Assembly (NCBI RefSeq): GCF_023109105.1
Contig: NZ_JALDTZ010000013.1
Span: forward strand, 1 to 60,991
Length of the DNA stretch: 60,991 nucleotides
Source of the DNA: Streptococcus mitis
Lineage (GTDB): Bacteria; Bacillota; Bacilli; Lactobacillales; Streptococcaceae
Reading direction: 5' to 3'
Part shown: one piece after another, positions 19,576 through 28,814 of the stretch
How the letters are laid out: each line of letters starts with the position of its first letter
Numbering within the stretch: the first letter of the stretch is position 1
Made by a program: the position numbers and the translations under genes
The notes under the pieces: generated by a model
The model's input: the letters and a program-made list of their open reading frames with translations, nothing else
Told to the model about the DNA's origin: nothing
The model's database searches: none

Positions 19576-20385
19576 ATGCAATATTTAGAAAAAGAAGAAA
19601 TTAAAGAAATTCAACTAGCTCTGCTAGACTATATTGATGAGACTTGTAAGAAACATGATATTCCTTATTTTCTCAGTTATGGAACCATGCTTGGAGCTAT
19701 CCGCCACAAAGGTATGATTCCCTGGGACGATGATATTGATATTTCCCTTTATCGTGAAGATTATGAGCGTTTACTGAAGATTATTGAGGAAGAAAATCAT
19801 CCTCGTTATAAGGTTCTCTCCTACGACACTTCTTCTTGGTACTTCCATAATTTCGCATCGATTTTGGATACTTCTACTGTTATCGAAGACCATGTTAAGT
19901 ACAAGCGTCATGACACCAGTCTCTTCATCGATGTCTTCCCAATTGATCGCTTTACAGACTTGAGCATTGTCGACAAGAGTTATAAGTATGTAGCCCTTCG
20001 TCAACTAGCTTATATCAAAAAATCACGTGCAGTTCACGGTGATAGCAAACTAAAAGATTTGTTAAGATTATGTAGCTGGTACGCTCTCCGATTGGTCAAT
20101 CCCCGTTACTTTTACAAGAAAATTGATCAGCTAGTCAAAAAAGCTGCAACCAACACTCCTCAATATGAAGGAGGAATTGGGATTGGTAAGGAAGGTATGA
20201 AAGAAGTCTTCCCAGTTGACACCTTTAAAGAACTGATTTTAACTGAGTTTGAAGGCCGTATGTTGCCCGTTCCTAAAAAATATGACCAATTTTTAAACCA
20301 GATGTACGGGGATTATATGACACCACCATCAAAAGAAATGCAAGAATGGTATAGTCATAGTATTAAAGCTTATCGCAAAAACTGA
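19576..20385 (+). CDS. licD2: Phosphocholine transferase LicD2
   Basis: Second LicD enzyme, attaching phosphocholine to the other sugar position of the repeat. The 269 residues carry YGTMLGAIRHKGMIPWDDDI and LFIDVFPIDRF. The ATG at 19576 follows GGAGG in the end of licD1. In-frame sequence continues further upstream, but only as an overlap into licD1. It is an evident tandem duplicate of licD1. Confidence 0.94.
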   Translation: MQYLEKEEIKEIQLALLDYIDETCKKHDIPYFLSYGTMLGAIRHKGMIPWDDDIDISLYREDYERLLKIIEEENHPRYKVLSYDTSSWYFHNFASILDTSTVIEDHVKYKRHDTSLFIDVFPIDRFTDLSIVDKSYKYVALRQLAYIKKSRAVHGDSKLKDLLRLCSWYALRLVNPRYFYKKIDQLVKKAATNTPQYEGGIGIGKEGMKEVFPVDTFKELILTEFEGRMLPVPKKYDQFLNQMYGDYMTPPSKEMQEWYSHSIKAYRKN

Positions 20386-20417
20386 TTAATCAGTAGTTTA
20401 CAAAAAAAAAATATAAC

Positions 20418-20452
20418 AAAAAAGAGAAGATAGTCACACCTTCTCTTTTTTC
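20418..20452. terminator. Bidirectional terminator between licD2 and carB
   Basis: AAAAAAGAGAAG / CTTCTCTTTTTT with a ten-base loop. It is symmetric, serving the converging licD2 and carB transcripts. Confidence 0.85.
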
Positions 20453-20455
20453 TAT

Positions 20456-23400
20456 TTAAATCGCTTCTGTGACAAAGCTACGGCTTTCCAGCACTTTAAG
20501 CATGGCATTAGCTGTATCTAAGGCTGTAAAGAGTGGCACACCATGTTCAATGGCTGAACGACGGATTTGCTCACCATCCTCGTCAGCAGTTCGTTTGGTT
20601 CCGACAGTATTGATAATCGCTTGGATTTTCCCTTTGCGAACAAAGCTTGGGATATCCTGTTCATCATCACCAATCTTACCAACAGGTTGGGCTTGCAATC
20701 CATGACTAGCAAAGAAGGCTGCTGTCCCTTCTGTCGCAAGGATACCGTAGCCAATATTTTGGAAACGACGAGCTAAGTCCAAGGCCTCTTCTTTTGCATC
20801 ATCAGCGATGGTAAATACAACATTTCCAAAGGTTGGCAAGTGTAGATAAGAAGCTTCAAAGGCCTTATAGAGAGCTTTTTCCAAAGTAGTATCAGAACCC
20901 ATAACTTCCCCTGTTGACTTCATTTCAGGACCGAGCAAGCTGTCTACCTTAGCTAGTTTCGTAAAGGAGAAGACAGGAGCCTTGATATGAACTCGAGTGC
21001 TTTCTGGATAAAGTCCATCGTGGTATCCAAGTTCTTCAAGTCTTTGCCCAAGAATGAGCTTGGTCGCTACTTGAGCCATAGGGATATTGGTTACCTTAGA
21101 AAGGAATGGAACCGTACGGCTGGCACGTGGATTGACCTCAATAACGTAGACTTTTTCATCCTTGATGACAAACTGGATGTTCATCATTCCAAGACAGTTA
21201 AGACCAATTGCTAGACGTTTGGTATAATCTGCGATGGTTTCCTGAACCTTTTGCGACAAGGTTTGTGGTGGATAAACGGCCATTGAGTCACCTGAGTGGA
21301 CACCGGCACGTTCGATATGCTCCATGATACCAGGGATGAGGACATTTTCTCCGTCTGAAATAGCATCAACTTCACACTCTTGCCCAACGATGTAAGAGTC
21401 GACAAGAACTGGGTGGTCAGGACTAGCCTTAACAGCAGTTCGCATGTAAGAACGAAGGTCTTCTTCGTTTTCAACGATTTCCATGGCACGTCCACCCAAA
21501 ACATAAGATGGACGAACGAGGACTGGGAAACCAATCTTGCGTGCTGCAAGCACTGCTTCTTCTTCATTAGTCGCTGTTTGTCCTGGTGGCTGTGGAATAT
21601 CCAAGTCTTTGAGAGCTTGCTCAAAGAGGTCACGGTCTTCAGCTCGGTCTAGGTCAGCAACCTGTGTGCCAAGGATGGTCACACCTGCTTTTGCCAATGG
21701 CTCCGCAAGGTTGATAGCTGTTTGACCACCAAACTGAACAATAACGCCTTTTGGTTGCTCCAAGTCAATGACATTCATGACATCTTCAAATGTCAATGGT
21801 TCAAAGTAGAGCTTGTCAGACACAGAGAAGTCCGTAGAAACGGTCTCTGGGTTTGAGTTCATGATAATAGCTTCATAACCAGCTGCTTGAATAGCCTTAA
21901 CAGAATGAACAGTTGCGTAGTCAAACTCAACCCCTTGACCGATACGGATTGGACCTGAACCTAGGACAAGTACAGATTCCTTATCAGACTTGATAGACTC
22001 ATTTTCCCAACCATAGGTTGAATAGAAGTATGGTGTTTCAGAGTCAAACTCTGCCGCACAGGTATCAACCATCTTGTAGACTGGGACAATCTTGTTTTCC
22101 AAACGAAGTTGGCGAACTTGGTCTGCAGTCGTTTCCCAAAGTTCCGCAATCTTACGGTCTGAGAAACCATTGAGTTTGGCAGTTTTCAAAACTTCTAGAT
22201 CTTGTGGATGGGCACCTAATTCTTGCTCAATTTCAAAGATATGCAAGAGTTTATCAAGATAGAAGATATCAATCTTAGTCAATTCAGCAATTTCTTCTGG
22301 TGTGTAACCACGGCGAATAGCTTCTGACACATAGAAGAGACGGTCATCTTGGGCTTTCACAACCTTTTCAATCAAAGCATCATCAGAAACTGCTGCAAGT
22401 TCTGGCATTTCATTGTGGTGAACGCCAATTTCAAGTGAGCGACAAGCTTTAAGAAGTGACTCTTCAATGTTACGGCCAATCGCCATGACTTCTCCAGTCG
22501 CCTTCATCTGGGTACCAAGACGGCGTTCCCCTTTTTCAAACTTGTCAAATGGGAAACGTGGAATCTTGGCAACGACGTAGTCGAGGGCTGGTTCAAACAT
22601 AGCGTAGGTTGAACCTGTAACTGGATTGATAATCTCATCCAAGGTCAATCCCACAGCAATCTTAGCAGCCAATTTAGCAATCGGATAACCTGTCGCCTTA
22701 GATGCCAGGGCTGAAGAACGCGATACACGAGGATTTACTTCGATAACATAATACTTAAAGCTATGCGGATCAAGGGCTAGCTGGACGTTACATCCACCTT
22801 CAATCTTGAGGGCACGAATAATGCTCAAGCTAGCGTCACGTAGCATTTGGTTTTCATAGTCTGACATGGTTTGCGCTGGAGCAAATACAATAGAATCTCC
22901 TGTGTGAATCCCAACTGGGTCAAAGTTTTCCATGTTACAAACAACCAAAGCATTGTCAGCTGAGTCACGCATGACTTCATATTCGATTTCCTTGAAGCCA
23001 GCAATCGAACGTTCAATCAAACATTGGGTAACAGGTGACAATTTCAACCCATTTTCAGCGATTTCACGCAATTCTTCCTCGTTGGCACACATACCACCAC
23101 CAGTACCACCAAGGGTAAAGGCTGGACGGACAATGACTGGGTAGCCAATAGTTGCAGCAAAGGCAACTGCTTCTTCAACCGTATTTACAATTTCTGATTC
23201 TGGAATTGGTTGGTTGAGCTCTTCCATCAATTGTTTAAAGAGGTCACGGTCCTCCGCTTGGTCGATGGCAGACAATTTAGTTCCCAGAAGTTCGACACCG
23301 AGCTCATCTAGAATGCCGTTTTTAGACAATTCCATAGCCATATTAAGCCCTGTTTGCCCACCAAGAGTTGGAAGCAAGGCATCTGGACGTTCCTTACGAA

Positions 23401-23632
23401 GAATACGTGTCACAAACTCAAGTGTAATCGGTTCGATGTAAACCTTGTCCGCAATCTCCTTGTCCGTCATGATAGTTGCAGGGTTTGAGTTAACCAAGAC
23501 AACTTCATAACCCTCCTCTTTCAACGACAAGCAAGCCTGGGTCCCAGCGTAGTCAAACTCAGCAGCCTGACCAATAATAATCGGACCAGAACCAATCACC
23601 ATAATTTTTTGAATATCAGTACGTTTAGGCAT
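20456..23632 (-). CDS. carB: Carbamoyl-phosphate synthase large subunit
   Basis: Makes carbamoyl phosphate from bicarbonate, ATP and ammonia from CarA. The 1058 residues show the two homologous ATP-grasp halves: [22 protein letters not shown] at the start, repeated as [21 protein letters not shown] near 555. [20 protein letters not shown] is repeated as [17 protein letters not shown]. The C-terminal MGS-like allosteric domain begins near 930. It is complete. It is separated from carA by an unusually long spacer. Confidence 0.97.
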   Translation of the reverse strand: MPKRTDIQKIMVIGSGPIIIGQAAEFDYAGTQACLSLKEEGYEVVLVNSNPATIMTDKEIADKVYIEPITLEFVTRILRKERPDALLPTLGGQTGLNMAMELSKNGILDELGVELLGTKLSAIDQAEDRDLFKQLMEELNQPIPESEIVNTVEEAVAFAATIGYPVIVRPAFTLGGTGGGMCANEEELREIAENGLKLSPVTQCLIERSIAGFKEIEYEVMRDSADNALVVCNMENFDPVGIHTGDSIVFAPAQTMSDYENQMLRDASLSIIRALKIEGGCNVQLALDPHSFKYYVIEVNPRVSRSSALASKATGYPIAKLAAKIAVGLTLDEIINPVTGSTYAMFEPALDYVVAKIPRFPFDKFEKGERRLGTQMKATGEVMAIGRNIEESLLKACRSLEIGVHHNEMPELAAVSDDALIEKVVKAQDDRLFYVSEAIRRGYTPEEIAELTKIDIFYLDKLLHIFEIEQELGAHPQDLEVLKTAKLNGFSDRKIAELWETTADQVRQLRLENKIVPVYKMVDTCAAEFDSETPYFYSTYGWENESIKSDKESVLVLGSGPIRIGQGVEFDYATVHSVKAIQAAGYEAIIMNSNPETVSTDFSVSDKLYFEPLTFEDVMNVIDLEQPKGVIVQFGGQTAINLAEPLAKAGVTILGTQVADLDRAEDRDLFEQALKDLDIPQPPGQTATNEEEAVLAARKIGFPVLVRPSYVLGGRAMEIVENEEDLRSYMRTAVKASPDHPVLVDSYIVGQECEVDAISDGENVLIPGIMEHIERAGVHSGDSMAVYPPQTLSQKVQETIADYTKRLAIGLNCLGMMNIQFVIKDEKVYVIEVNPRASRTVPFLSKVTNIPMAQVATKLILGQRLEELGYHDGLYPESTRVHIKAPVFSFTKLAKVDSLLGPEMKSTGEVMGSDTTLEKALYKAFEASYLHLPTFGNVVFTIADDAKEEALDLARRFQNIGYGILATEGTAAFFASHGLQAQPVGKIGDDEQDIPSFVRKGKIQAIINTVGTKRTADEDGEQIRRSAIEHGVPLFTALDTANAMLKVLESRSFVTEAI

Positions 23633-23968
23633 AGTTTATGATACAAAGCCTGACAAGAACAAAGTGAAAATAGGAAACTCGGTGCAGACGCCTTCAGCGT
23701 CAAAACGATGTTTATCTTTTTCACACAGTTCTTAGGGCGTGTTCACTTCCGCGAACAATGTATCTTCTCCTTTCTATTCGGCAACTCTCGGGTTGCCATT
23801 AAATAAATTCTCCGACGATTTTTTAGCGAAACGATACTTTTCGGTAAAAAATCTAGTGCAGGGAGTTTTTAGTTCGCCTAATAGCGACTAAAAGAAACGA
23901 CCTGCCTTTCTATTCGTCGCCTCTCGGGGCGACATTAAATAAATTCTCCGACGAATTTTTACTCGTTC
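23633..23968 (-). other. Structured carA-carB spacer with two related hairpin units
   Basis: This 336-base gap contains several strong dyads and a duplicated unit of about 56 bases (23769-23824 and 23905-23960). Each unit has a six-base stem with identical loop: GGCAAC/GTTGCC in one, GTCGCC/GGCGAC in the other. Three of six pairs differ with both partners changed, so pairing is kept. Each unit places GGAG ten bases before an ATG opening a short reading frame (18 and 15 codons) sharing an NRK block. No known element is recognised. Confidence 0.6.
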
Positions 23969-25048
23969 TTAGTTTGATTGTTTAAAAGCTTCCATCATCT
24001 CGATAAATTCATCAAAGAGGTAGCTAGCGTCGTGTGGACCAGGTGCTGCGTCTGGGTGGTATTGAACAGAGAAAGCAGGTTGGTATCTGTGACGCACACC
24101 TTCAACTGACTTATCATTGATTTCTTCATGGGTGATGATCAAATGCTCTGGCAAATCCTCACGGCTAACTGCATAACCATGGTTCTGGCTGGTGAAGTCT
24201 ACTCGTCCTGTTGCAATTTCACGTACCGCATGGTTAAAGCCACGGTGACCAAACTTCATCTTGTAAGTCTTTGCACCGTTTGCCATTGCAAAGAGTTGGT
24301 GCCCCATACAAATACCAAAGATTGGGATTTTCCCTTGCACACCGCGAATCATGTCGAGTGCTTGTGGAACATCTTCTGGGTTACCTGGCCCATTTGACAA
24401 CATCACTCCATCAGGATTAAGATGAAGAATTTCTTCAGCTGTTGTCGAATAAGGAACAACCGTCACGTTACAGTTTCGCTTAGAAAGTTCACGTAAGATT
24501 GAGTGCTTGAGACCAAAGTCCACTAGCACTACACTTAAACCAACTCCTGGAGCAGGATATGAAGTTTTAGTGGAAACCTGTTTGATATTGTCTGTCGGCA
24601 AGACTGTTGCTTGGAGCTGGTCCGTCACATGATCCATGCTGTCCCCAACATGAGTCAAGGTTGCTCGCATGGTACCATGCTTACGGATAATCTTGGTAAG
24701 GGCACGCGTATCAATCCCTGAAATACCCGGAATTTTCTTAGCTTTCAAAAATTCATCCAAGGTCATTTGATTTCGCCAGTTACTTGCTCTACGCGCTTCT
24801 TCGAAAACAACGACTCCCTTACAAGTTGGAATAATGGATTCGTAATCATCACGGTTAATTCCATAATTTCCTACCAAAGGATAAGTAAAGGTCAAGATTT
24901 GTCCATTATAAGACTGATCTGTAATAGACTCTTGATAGCCGGTCATCCCTGTATTAAAGACGATTTCGCCTGTTACATCAATATCTGCTCCGAAGGCTTT
25001 GCCTTCAAAAATTGTACCATCTTCTAATACTAGAAGTCTTTTTGTCAT
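23969..25048 (-). CDS. carA: Carbamoyl-phosphate synthase small subunit
   Basis: Glutamine amidotransferase supplying ammonia to CarB. In the 359 residues the class I GATase triad is visible: nucleophile in [12 protein letters not shown] and histidine in [15 protein letters not shown]. The N-terminal half carries [17 protein letters not shown]. It belongs to the pyrR-pyrB-carA-carB operon. Confidence 0.97.
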   Translation of the reverse strand: MTKRLLVLEDGTIFEGKAFGADIDVTGEIVFNTGMTGYQESITDQSYNGQILTFTYPLVGNYGINRDDYESIIPTCKGVVVFEEARRASNWRNQMTLDEFLKAKKIPGISGIDTRALTKIIRKHGTMRATLTHVGDSMDHVTDQLQATVLPTDNIKQVSTKTSYPAPGVGLSVVLVDFGLKHSILRELSKRNCNVTVVPYSTTAEEILHLNPDGVMLSNGPGNPEDVPQALDMIRGVQGKIPIFGICMGHQLFAMANGAKTYKMKFGHRGFNHAVREIATGRVDFTSQNHGYAVSREDLPEHLIITHEEINDKSVEGVRHRYQPAFSVQYHPDAAPGPHDASYLFDEFIEMMEAFKQSN

Positions 25049-25097
25049 ATTTTCACCTCTCGTGGACGCTCACTGGCGTCTTTTAACGTCTTGTGTT

Positions 25098-26021
25098 TTA
25101 GTTGGCGTTTCTACTCGCCAGTACGGATTCTAAGATTGCCATTCGAACAAAGACACCATTGGTCATTTGTTGGACAATCCGTGATTTTGGTGCTTCAACC
25201 AAGTGGTCTGCGATTTCTACATCACGATTGACTGGAGCTGGGTGCATGAGGATTGCTGTTTCTTTCAAACGATCATAACGTTCTTGAGTCAAGCCATGTT
25301 GGGTATGGTAGTCTTCTTTTGAAAAGACAGCTCCACTATCATGACGTTCATGTTGCACACGAAGAAACATCATAACATCCACCTGATCAATGATTTCATC
25401 AATGGTTACAAACTGTCCATAGTCTGCAAACTCTTGACTTCTCCATTCCTCAGGTCCAGCAAAATAAAGCTCAGCTCCCAAGCGTTTCAAAATCTGCATA
25501 TTGGATTTGGCAACACGTGAGTGATCCAAGTCGCCTGCAATCGCAACCTTGAGACCCTTAAAATGACCAAATTCCTCATAAATGGTCATCAAATCAAGCA
25601 AGCTCTGGCTAGGGTGTTGACCCGAACCATCTCCACCATTGATGATGGAAGTCGTAATCGTGGGACTAGCAATTAACTCTCTGTAGTAGTCAACCTCTGG
25701 GTGGCGAATCACACAGACGTCAACTCCTAAAGCAGATAAAGTCAAGATGGTATCATAAAGTGTCTCACCCTTATTGACCGAGCTGGTCTTGACATCAAAG
25801 TCAAGTCTTTCCAATCCCAATTTAATCTCTGCCACTTCAAAGGACTTATGCGTCCGTGTGGAATCTTCAAAGAAAAGGTTGGAAACAATCGGGTGGTTTT
25901 CATAGGGAAGCTGAGCTCCGTTTTTAAACTCAATACCTCGCTTGATCAATTTCATCACTTGATCGACAGTGAGGTCTTCCATGGACACCACATGGTTCAA
26001 TGCTAGTTGATTTTCTGACAT
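25098..26021 (-). CDS. pyrB: Aspartate carbamoyltransferase
   Basis: Joins carbamoyl phosphate and aspartate, the committed pyrimidine step. The 307 residues carry the carbamoyl-phosphate motif [16 protein letters not shown] near residue 50, then [17 protein letters not shown] and the late [12 protein letters not shown]. No regulatory PyrI follows, as usual in this group. It is 18 bases after pyrR. Confidence 0.97.
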   Translation of the reverse strand: MSENQLALNHVVSMEDLTVDQVMKLIKRGIEFKNGAQLPYENHPIVSNLFFEDSTRTHKSFEVAEIKLGLERLDFDVKTSSVNKGETLYDTILTLSALGVDVCVIRHPEVDYYRELIASPTITTSIINGGDGSGQHPSQSLLDLMTIYEEFGHFKGLKVAIAGDLDHSRVAKSNMQILKRLGAELYFAGPEEWRSQEFADYGQFVTIDEIIDQVDVMMFLRVQHERHDSGAVFSKEDYHTQHGLTQERYDRLKETAILMHPAPVNRDVEIADHLVEAPKSRIVQQMTNGVFVRMAILESVLASRNAN

Positions 26022-26039
26022 GGCTACTCCTTTAGCTTT

Positions 26040-26606
<567 letters not shown>

Positions 26607-26671
26607 AATGTATAGCTAAGCGAGCCCTACTGCAAACAGTATAGACTTCACCCTTCTACTTTATCATCGCG

Positions 26672-26703
26672 CTCCTTGCCTGCCTCACGGGACAGGTTTA
26701 AAG
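26672..26703 (-). promoter_or_regulatory. PyrR-binding element of the pyrR-pyrB-carA-carB leader
   Basis: The minus strand contains CCTGTCCCGTGAGGCAGG with a trailing CAAGGAG, the conserved PyrR anti-antiterminator hairpin. It lies between promoter and terminator, giving UMP-dependent attenuation. Confidence 0.88.
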
Positions 26704-26722
26704 GAATATTTAGTTATCAAAT

Positions 26723-26751
26723 AATATAGCACAAATCATGCTTAAAATCAA
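26723..26751 (-). promoter_or_regulatory. pyr operon promoter
   Basis: Minus strand TTGATT (26746-26751), 17 bases, TATATT (26723-26728). Confidence 0.7.
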
Positions 26752-26774
26752 GCAAAAACTTTTGATGACTCATC

Positions 26775-27404
26775 TTATAAATTGCTAAAGTCATATAACT
26801 GTGGGTACTGGTCACACTCTGGATTTTTAGGATGACAAATGGCTCTTCCGAAATAAATCATGGCCTGATGAGCTGCTAACCACTGCTCAGGCGGCAGGAT
26901 ATCCATGACACGCTTTTCCACCTCAAGTGGTGTCGCTGATTTTTTGACGATATCGTGGTGTTTACAAATACGCTCCACATGAGTATCCACTGCAAAGGCT
27001 GGAATCCCAAATCCTACACTCATCACAACATTGGCTGTCTTGCGACCAACACCTGCCAGACTCTCCAATTCCTCACGTGTCTGAGGCACTTGACCATCAA
27101 AATCTTCTAATAACTGTTGCGCACACTTCTTAAGGAACTTCGCTTTATTTCGATAAAGCCCAAGACGAGAAATGTGTGAAGCAATCTCACTCTCTGTCGC
27201 AACAGACATGGCTTGTGGCGTTGGAAAGGCAGCAAAGAGACCTGGTGTGGCCTTATTTACCGCTGCATCCGTTGTCTGAGCTGACAACATGACCGCAACT
27301 AAGAGTTCAAAATGATTGGTGAAATCGAGACTTGGCTTGGCATCTGGGAAGAGAGCAATGATTTCTTCTAGCACTTTTCGCGCGCGTTTCTTTGACAAGA
27401 CCAT
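26775..27404 (-). CDS. nth: Endonuclease III-like DNA glycosylase
   Basis: Base-excision repair glycosylase/AP lyase for oxidised pyrimidines. The 209 residues have the helix-hairpin-helix LAGVGRKTANVV near residue 110 with its lysine, and the catalytic aspartate in FAVDTHVERI. The C terminus has only two of the four cysteines of the usual iron-sulfur loop: the order C-x6-C is kept, then Y and F replace the third and fourth. The ATG overlaps the stop of the upstream DUF177 gene (TAATG). Confidence 0.93.
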   Translation of the reverse strand: MVLSKKRARKVLEEIIALFPDAKPSLDFTNHFELLVAVMLSAQTTDAAVNKATPGLFAAFPTPQAMSVATESEIASHISRLGLYRNKAKFLKKCAQQLLEDFDGQVPQTREELESLAGVGRKTANVVMSVGFGIPAFAVDTHVERICKHHDIVKKSATPLEVEKRVMDILPPEQWLAAHQAMIYFGRAICHPKNPECDQYPQLYDFSNL

Positions 27405-27946
27405 TATTCGTCTCCATCAAATAGTCCTTGTAAGCCAGCAAAAGGACTATTTTCTTCTTTCTTGACTGTTTGTTGGGCCTGGTATTCTTCCTCTGTCATG
27501 ATTTGCCAGTCATTTCCAGACACAAAACCTTGACCAGCTTCTTCTTCAGCTGTCAGGACTTTGATTGGAATGTTTAGCAAGATATTATCTGAAACACTCT
27601 CAGCAAGGTCGATTTCCCCATTTTCGATAGGCAGGACCAAGTCATCGTCTAAAACTTCCTGATCTAGTTGGTTGGTTGCGCCTTCCATGAAAACCTCTGT
27701 TACTGGATAAGACTCTGCCAACTCAACTGGCTCCATACTGCGACTAGAAGCAAGAACAATGGTGTAAGATAGTTGATAATCTAAGAAATACATACGGTCT
27801 TCGTACTGTACTTTCCCAACTGCTAGAATATCTTTAACATCTAAAATTTCTTGGTTACGGTCACGTAAGTCAGCTGATATGTCTAGAGTTTGCTCAAAAT
27901 GCAAACCTTCAGGCTGCTTACGGATTTCTTGAATATTTAATTTCAT
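27404..27946 (-). CDS. DUF177/YceD-family protein
   Basis: The 180 residues fit the YceD (DUF177) family: N-terminal LNIQEIRKQPEGLHF, middle VEVRY-like beta strands and an acidic C-terminal half (DDDLVLPIENGEIDL). In many bacteria it precedes rpmF and is thought to act in ribosomal RNA metabolism; here it is joined to nth. I chose the ATG at 27946 behind GGAGG, not the longer frame. Confidence 0.8.
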   Translation of the reverse strand: MKLNIQEIRKQPEGLHFEQTLDISADLRDRNQEILDVKDILAVGKVQYEDRMYFLDYQLSYTIVLASSRSMEPVELAESYPVTEVFMEGATNQLDQEVLDDDLVLPIENGEIDLAESVSDNILLNIPIKVLTAEEEAGQGFVSGNDWQIMTEEEYQAQQTVKKEENSPFAGLQGLFDGDE

Positions 27947-28050
27947 ACTTCCTCCATAAAGATTTACTCTCTTGATTATACCATGAAAGGAGGTCAAGTA
28001 AAGTCTCTAAACTTTTAAAACATCTTAATGTATTTTTTGATATATTTATT

Positions 28051-28114
28051 ATGACAAATATATTTTTTGTGCTATACTATAGGCATCAATACATGAGCAA
28101 AGGAGGACGCTCAT
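28051..28114 (+). promoter_or_regulatory. Promoter and RBS-enclosing hairpin of the immunity-like gene
   Basis: ATGACA (28051-28056), 16 bases, TATACT (28073-28078). The short leader then forms ATGAGC (28093-28098) / GCTCAT (28109-28114) with the ribosome site AAAGGAGGAC wholly in the loop and the start codon directly after the stem. Confidence 0.65.
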
Positions 28115-28444
28115 ATGGAAGACAAAGAACTAATCTTAGAAGCACATCAACTCATTTCCGAGTTAAATAAAGCCTACCAGACCTGTAAACAAGGTTTACC
28201 TGATGACTATCGCTTGCAACAAATTATTGACCAGCTTCTCAATCAACTTAAAAAAGCCGATAAACTAGATAACTCTATCTTAATTGATCTTGAGAAATTT
28301 TACCAACGTACCAGTCTCTTGATTGGACTTAGCACACTTAAACTGAATGAAGAAGCTCGCACTGCTTGGCGGAACTATGATAAATTCCACTACAATCAAG
28401 TTAAGCACGTTTTGACACTCTATGGACCTGTTTTTGGATTTTAG
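28115..28444 (+). CDS. Small helical protein resembling class II bacteriocin immunity proteins
   Basis: The 109 residues look all-helical and have no signal or membrane segment. They begin with a charged helix (ELILEAHQLISELNKAYQTC) and end in VKHVLTLYGPVFGF. Size and layout resemble the EntA-type immunity family, four-helix cytosolic proteins that protect against cognate bacteriocins. No bacteriocin gene is adjacent, so it may be an orphan immunity gene. The family call is from overall resemblance only. Confidence 0.5.
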   Translation: MEDKELILEAHQLISELNKAYQTCKQGLPDDYRLQQIIDQLLNQLKKADKLDNSILIDLEKFYQRTSLLIGLSTLKLNEEARTAWRNYDKFHYNQVKHVLTLYGPVFGF

Positions 28445-28467
28445 AGTTTAGAATTTTGGATTTACTA

Positions 28468-28496
28468 TTGACAAAATATCCTTAAAGGTATAGGAT
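28468..28496 (+). promoter_or_regulatory. Promoter of the ABC-F leader
   Basis: TTGACA (28468-28473), 17 bases, TAGGAT (28491-28496). It starts a leader of about 310 bases. Confidence 0.7.
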
Positions 28497-28527
28497 AGAG
28501 GTACTAATACTCGGAGGTAAGGGAGAC

Positions 28528-28539
28528 ATGAACAACTAA
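28528..28539 (+). CDS. Three-codon upstream ORF (Met-Asn-Asn) in the ABC-F leader
   Basis: ATG AAC AAC TAA behind a strong GGAGGTAAGGGAG. It is followed by AT-rich and GTACTAG/CTAGTAC hairpins and finally a terminator. A minimal translated uORF is a known sensor design for ribosome-targeting drugs in ABC-F leaders; function here is inferred. Confidence 0.5.
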   Translation: MNN

Positions 28540-28625
28540 GTCTATCAAATAAAAAACTTTATTTAGTAGATCTTGTTTTTGTCTCTTTTTGCATGCTCTT
28601 TTGGTACTAGATTTTCTAGTACTTT

Positions 28626-28672
28626 ATCCTCTTTGAAAATCAAAAAACTAGAAAGCTAGCCATCTGCTCCTC
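28626..28672 (+). repeat. Degenerate boxC-like fragment
   Basis: The stretch resembles the boxC end of BOX elements (TTTGAAAATCAAA, CTAGAAAGCTAGCC, CTGCTC) with small deletions. It lies inside the ABC-F leader. Confidence 0.5.
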
Positions 28673-28751
28673 TTGGATTTGATAGGGTTAGACTGACCTA
28701 GTTTGATGGGATTTTTGACTTGGATAATGGCGTTTTTAATAGTGACTTTGG

Positions 28752-28778
28752 GCTCTACTAGGTAAAGTAGAGCTTTTT
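28752..28778 (+). terminator. Leader terminator upstream of the ABC-F gene
   Basis: Perfect stem GCTCTACT (28752-28759) / AGTAGAGC (28766-28773), loop of six, then five T. It lies 37 bases before the coding start, so basal transcription should end here. Confidence 0.8.
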
Positions 28779-28814
28779 GTTATGCACAATGGACATTCTA
28801 GAAAAGGCAAGAAT

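Noticed and set aside
23769..23960. Calling the short frames in the carA-carB gap real genes
   Set aside because: Their similarity follows from the repeated hairpin unit; 15-18 codons with no known family is not enough, so only the structure is annotated.
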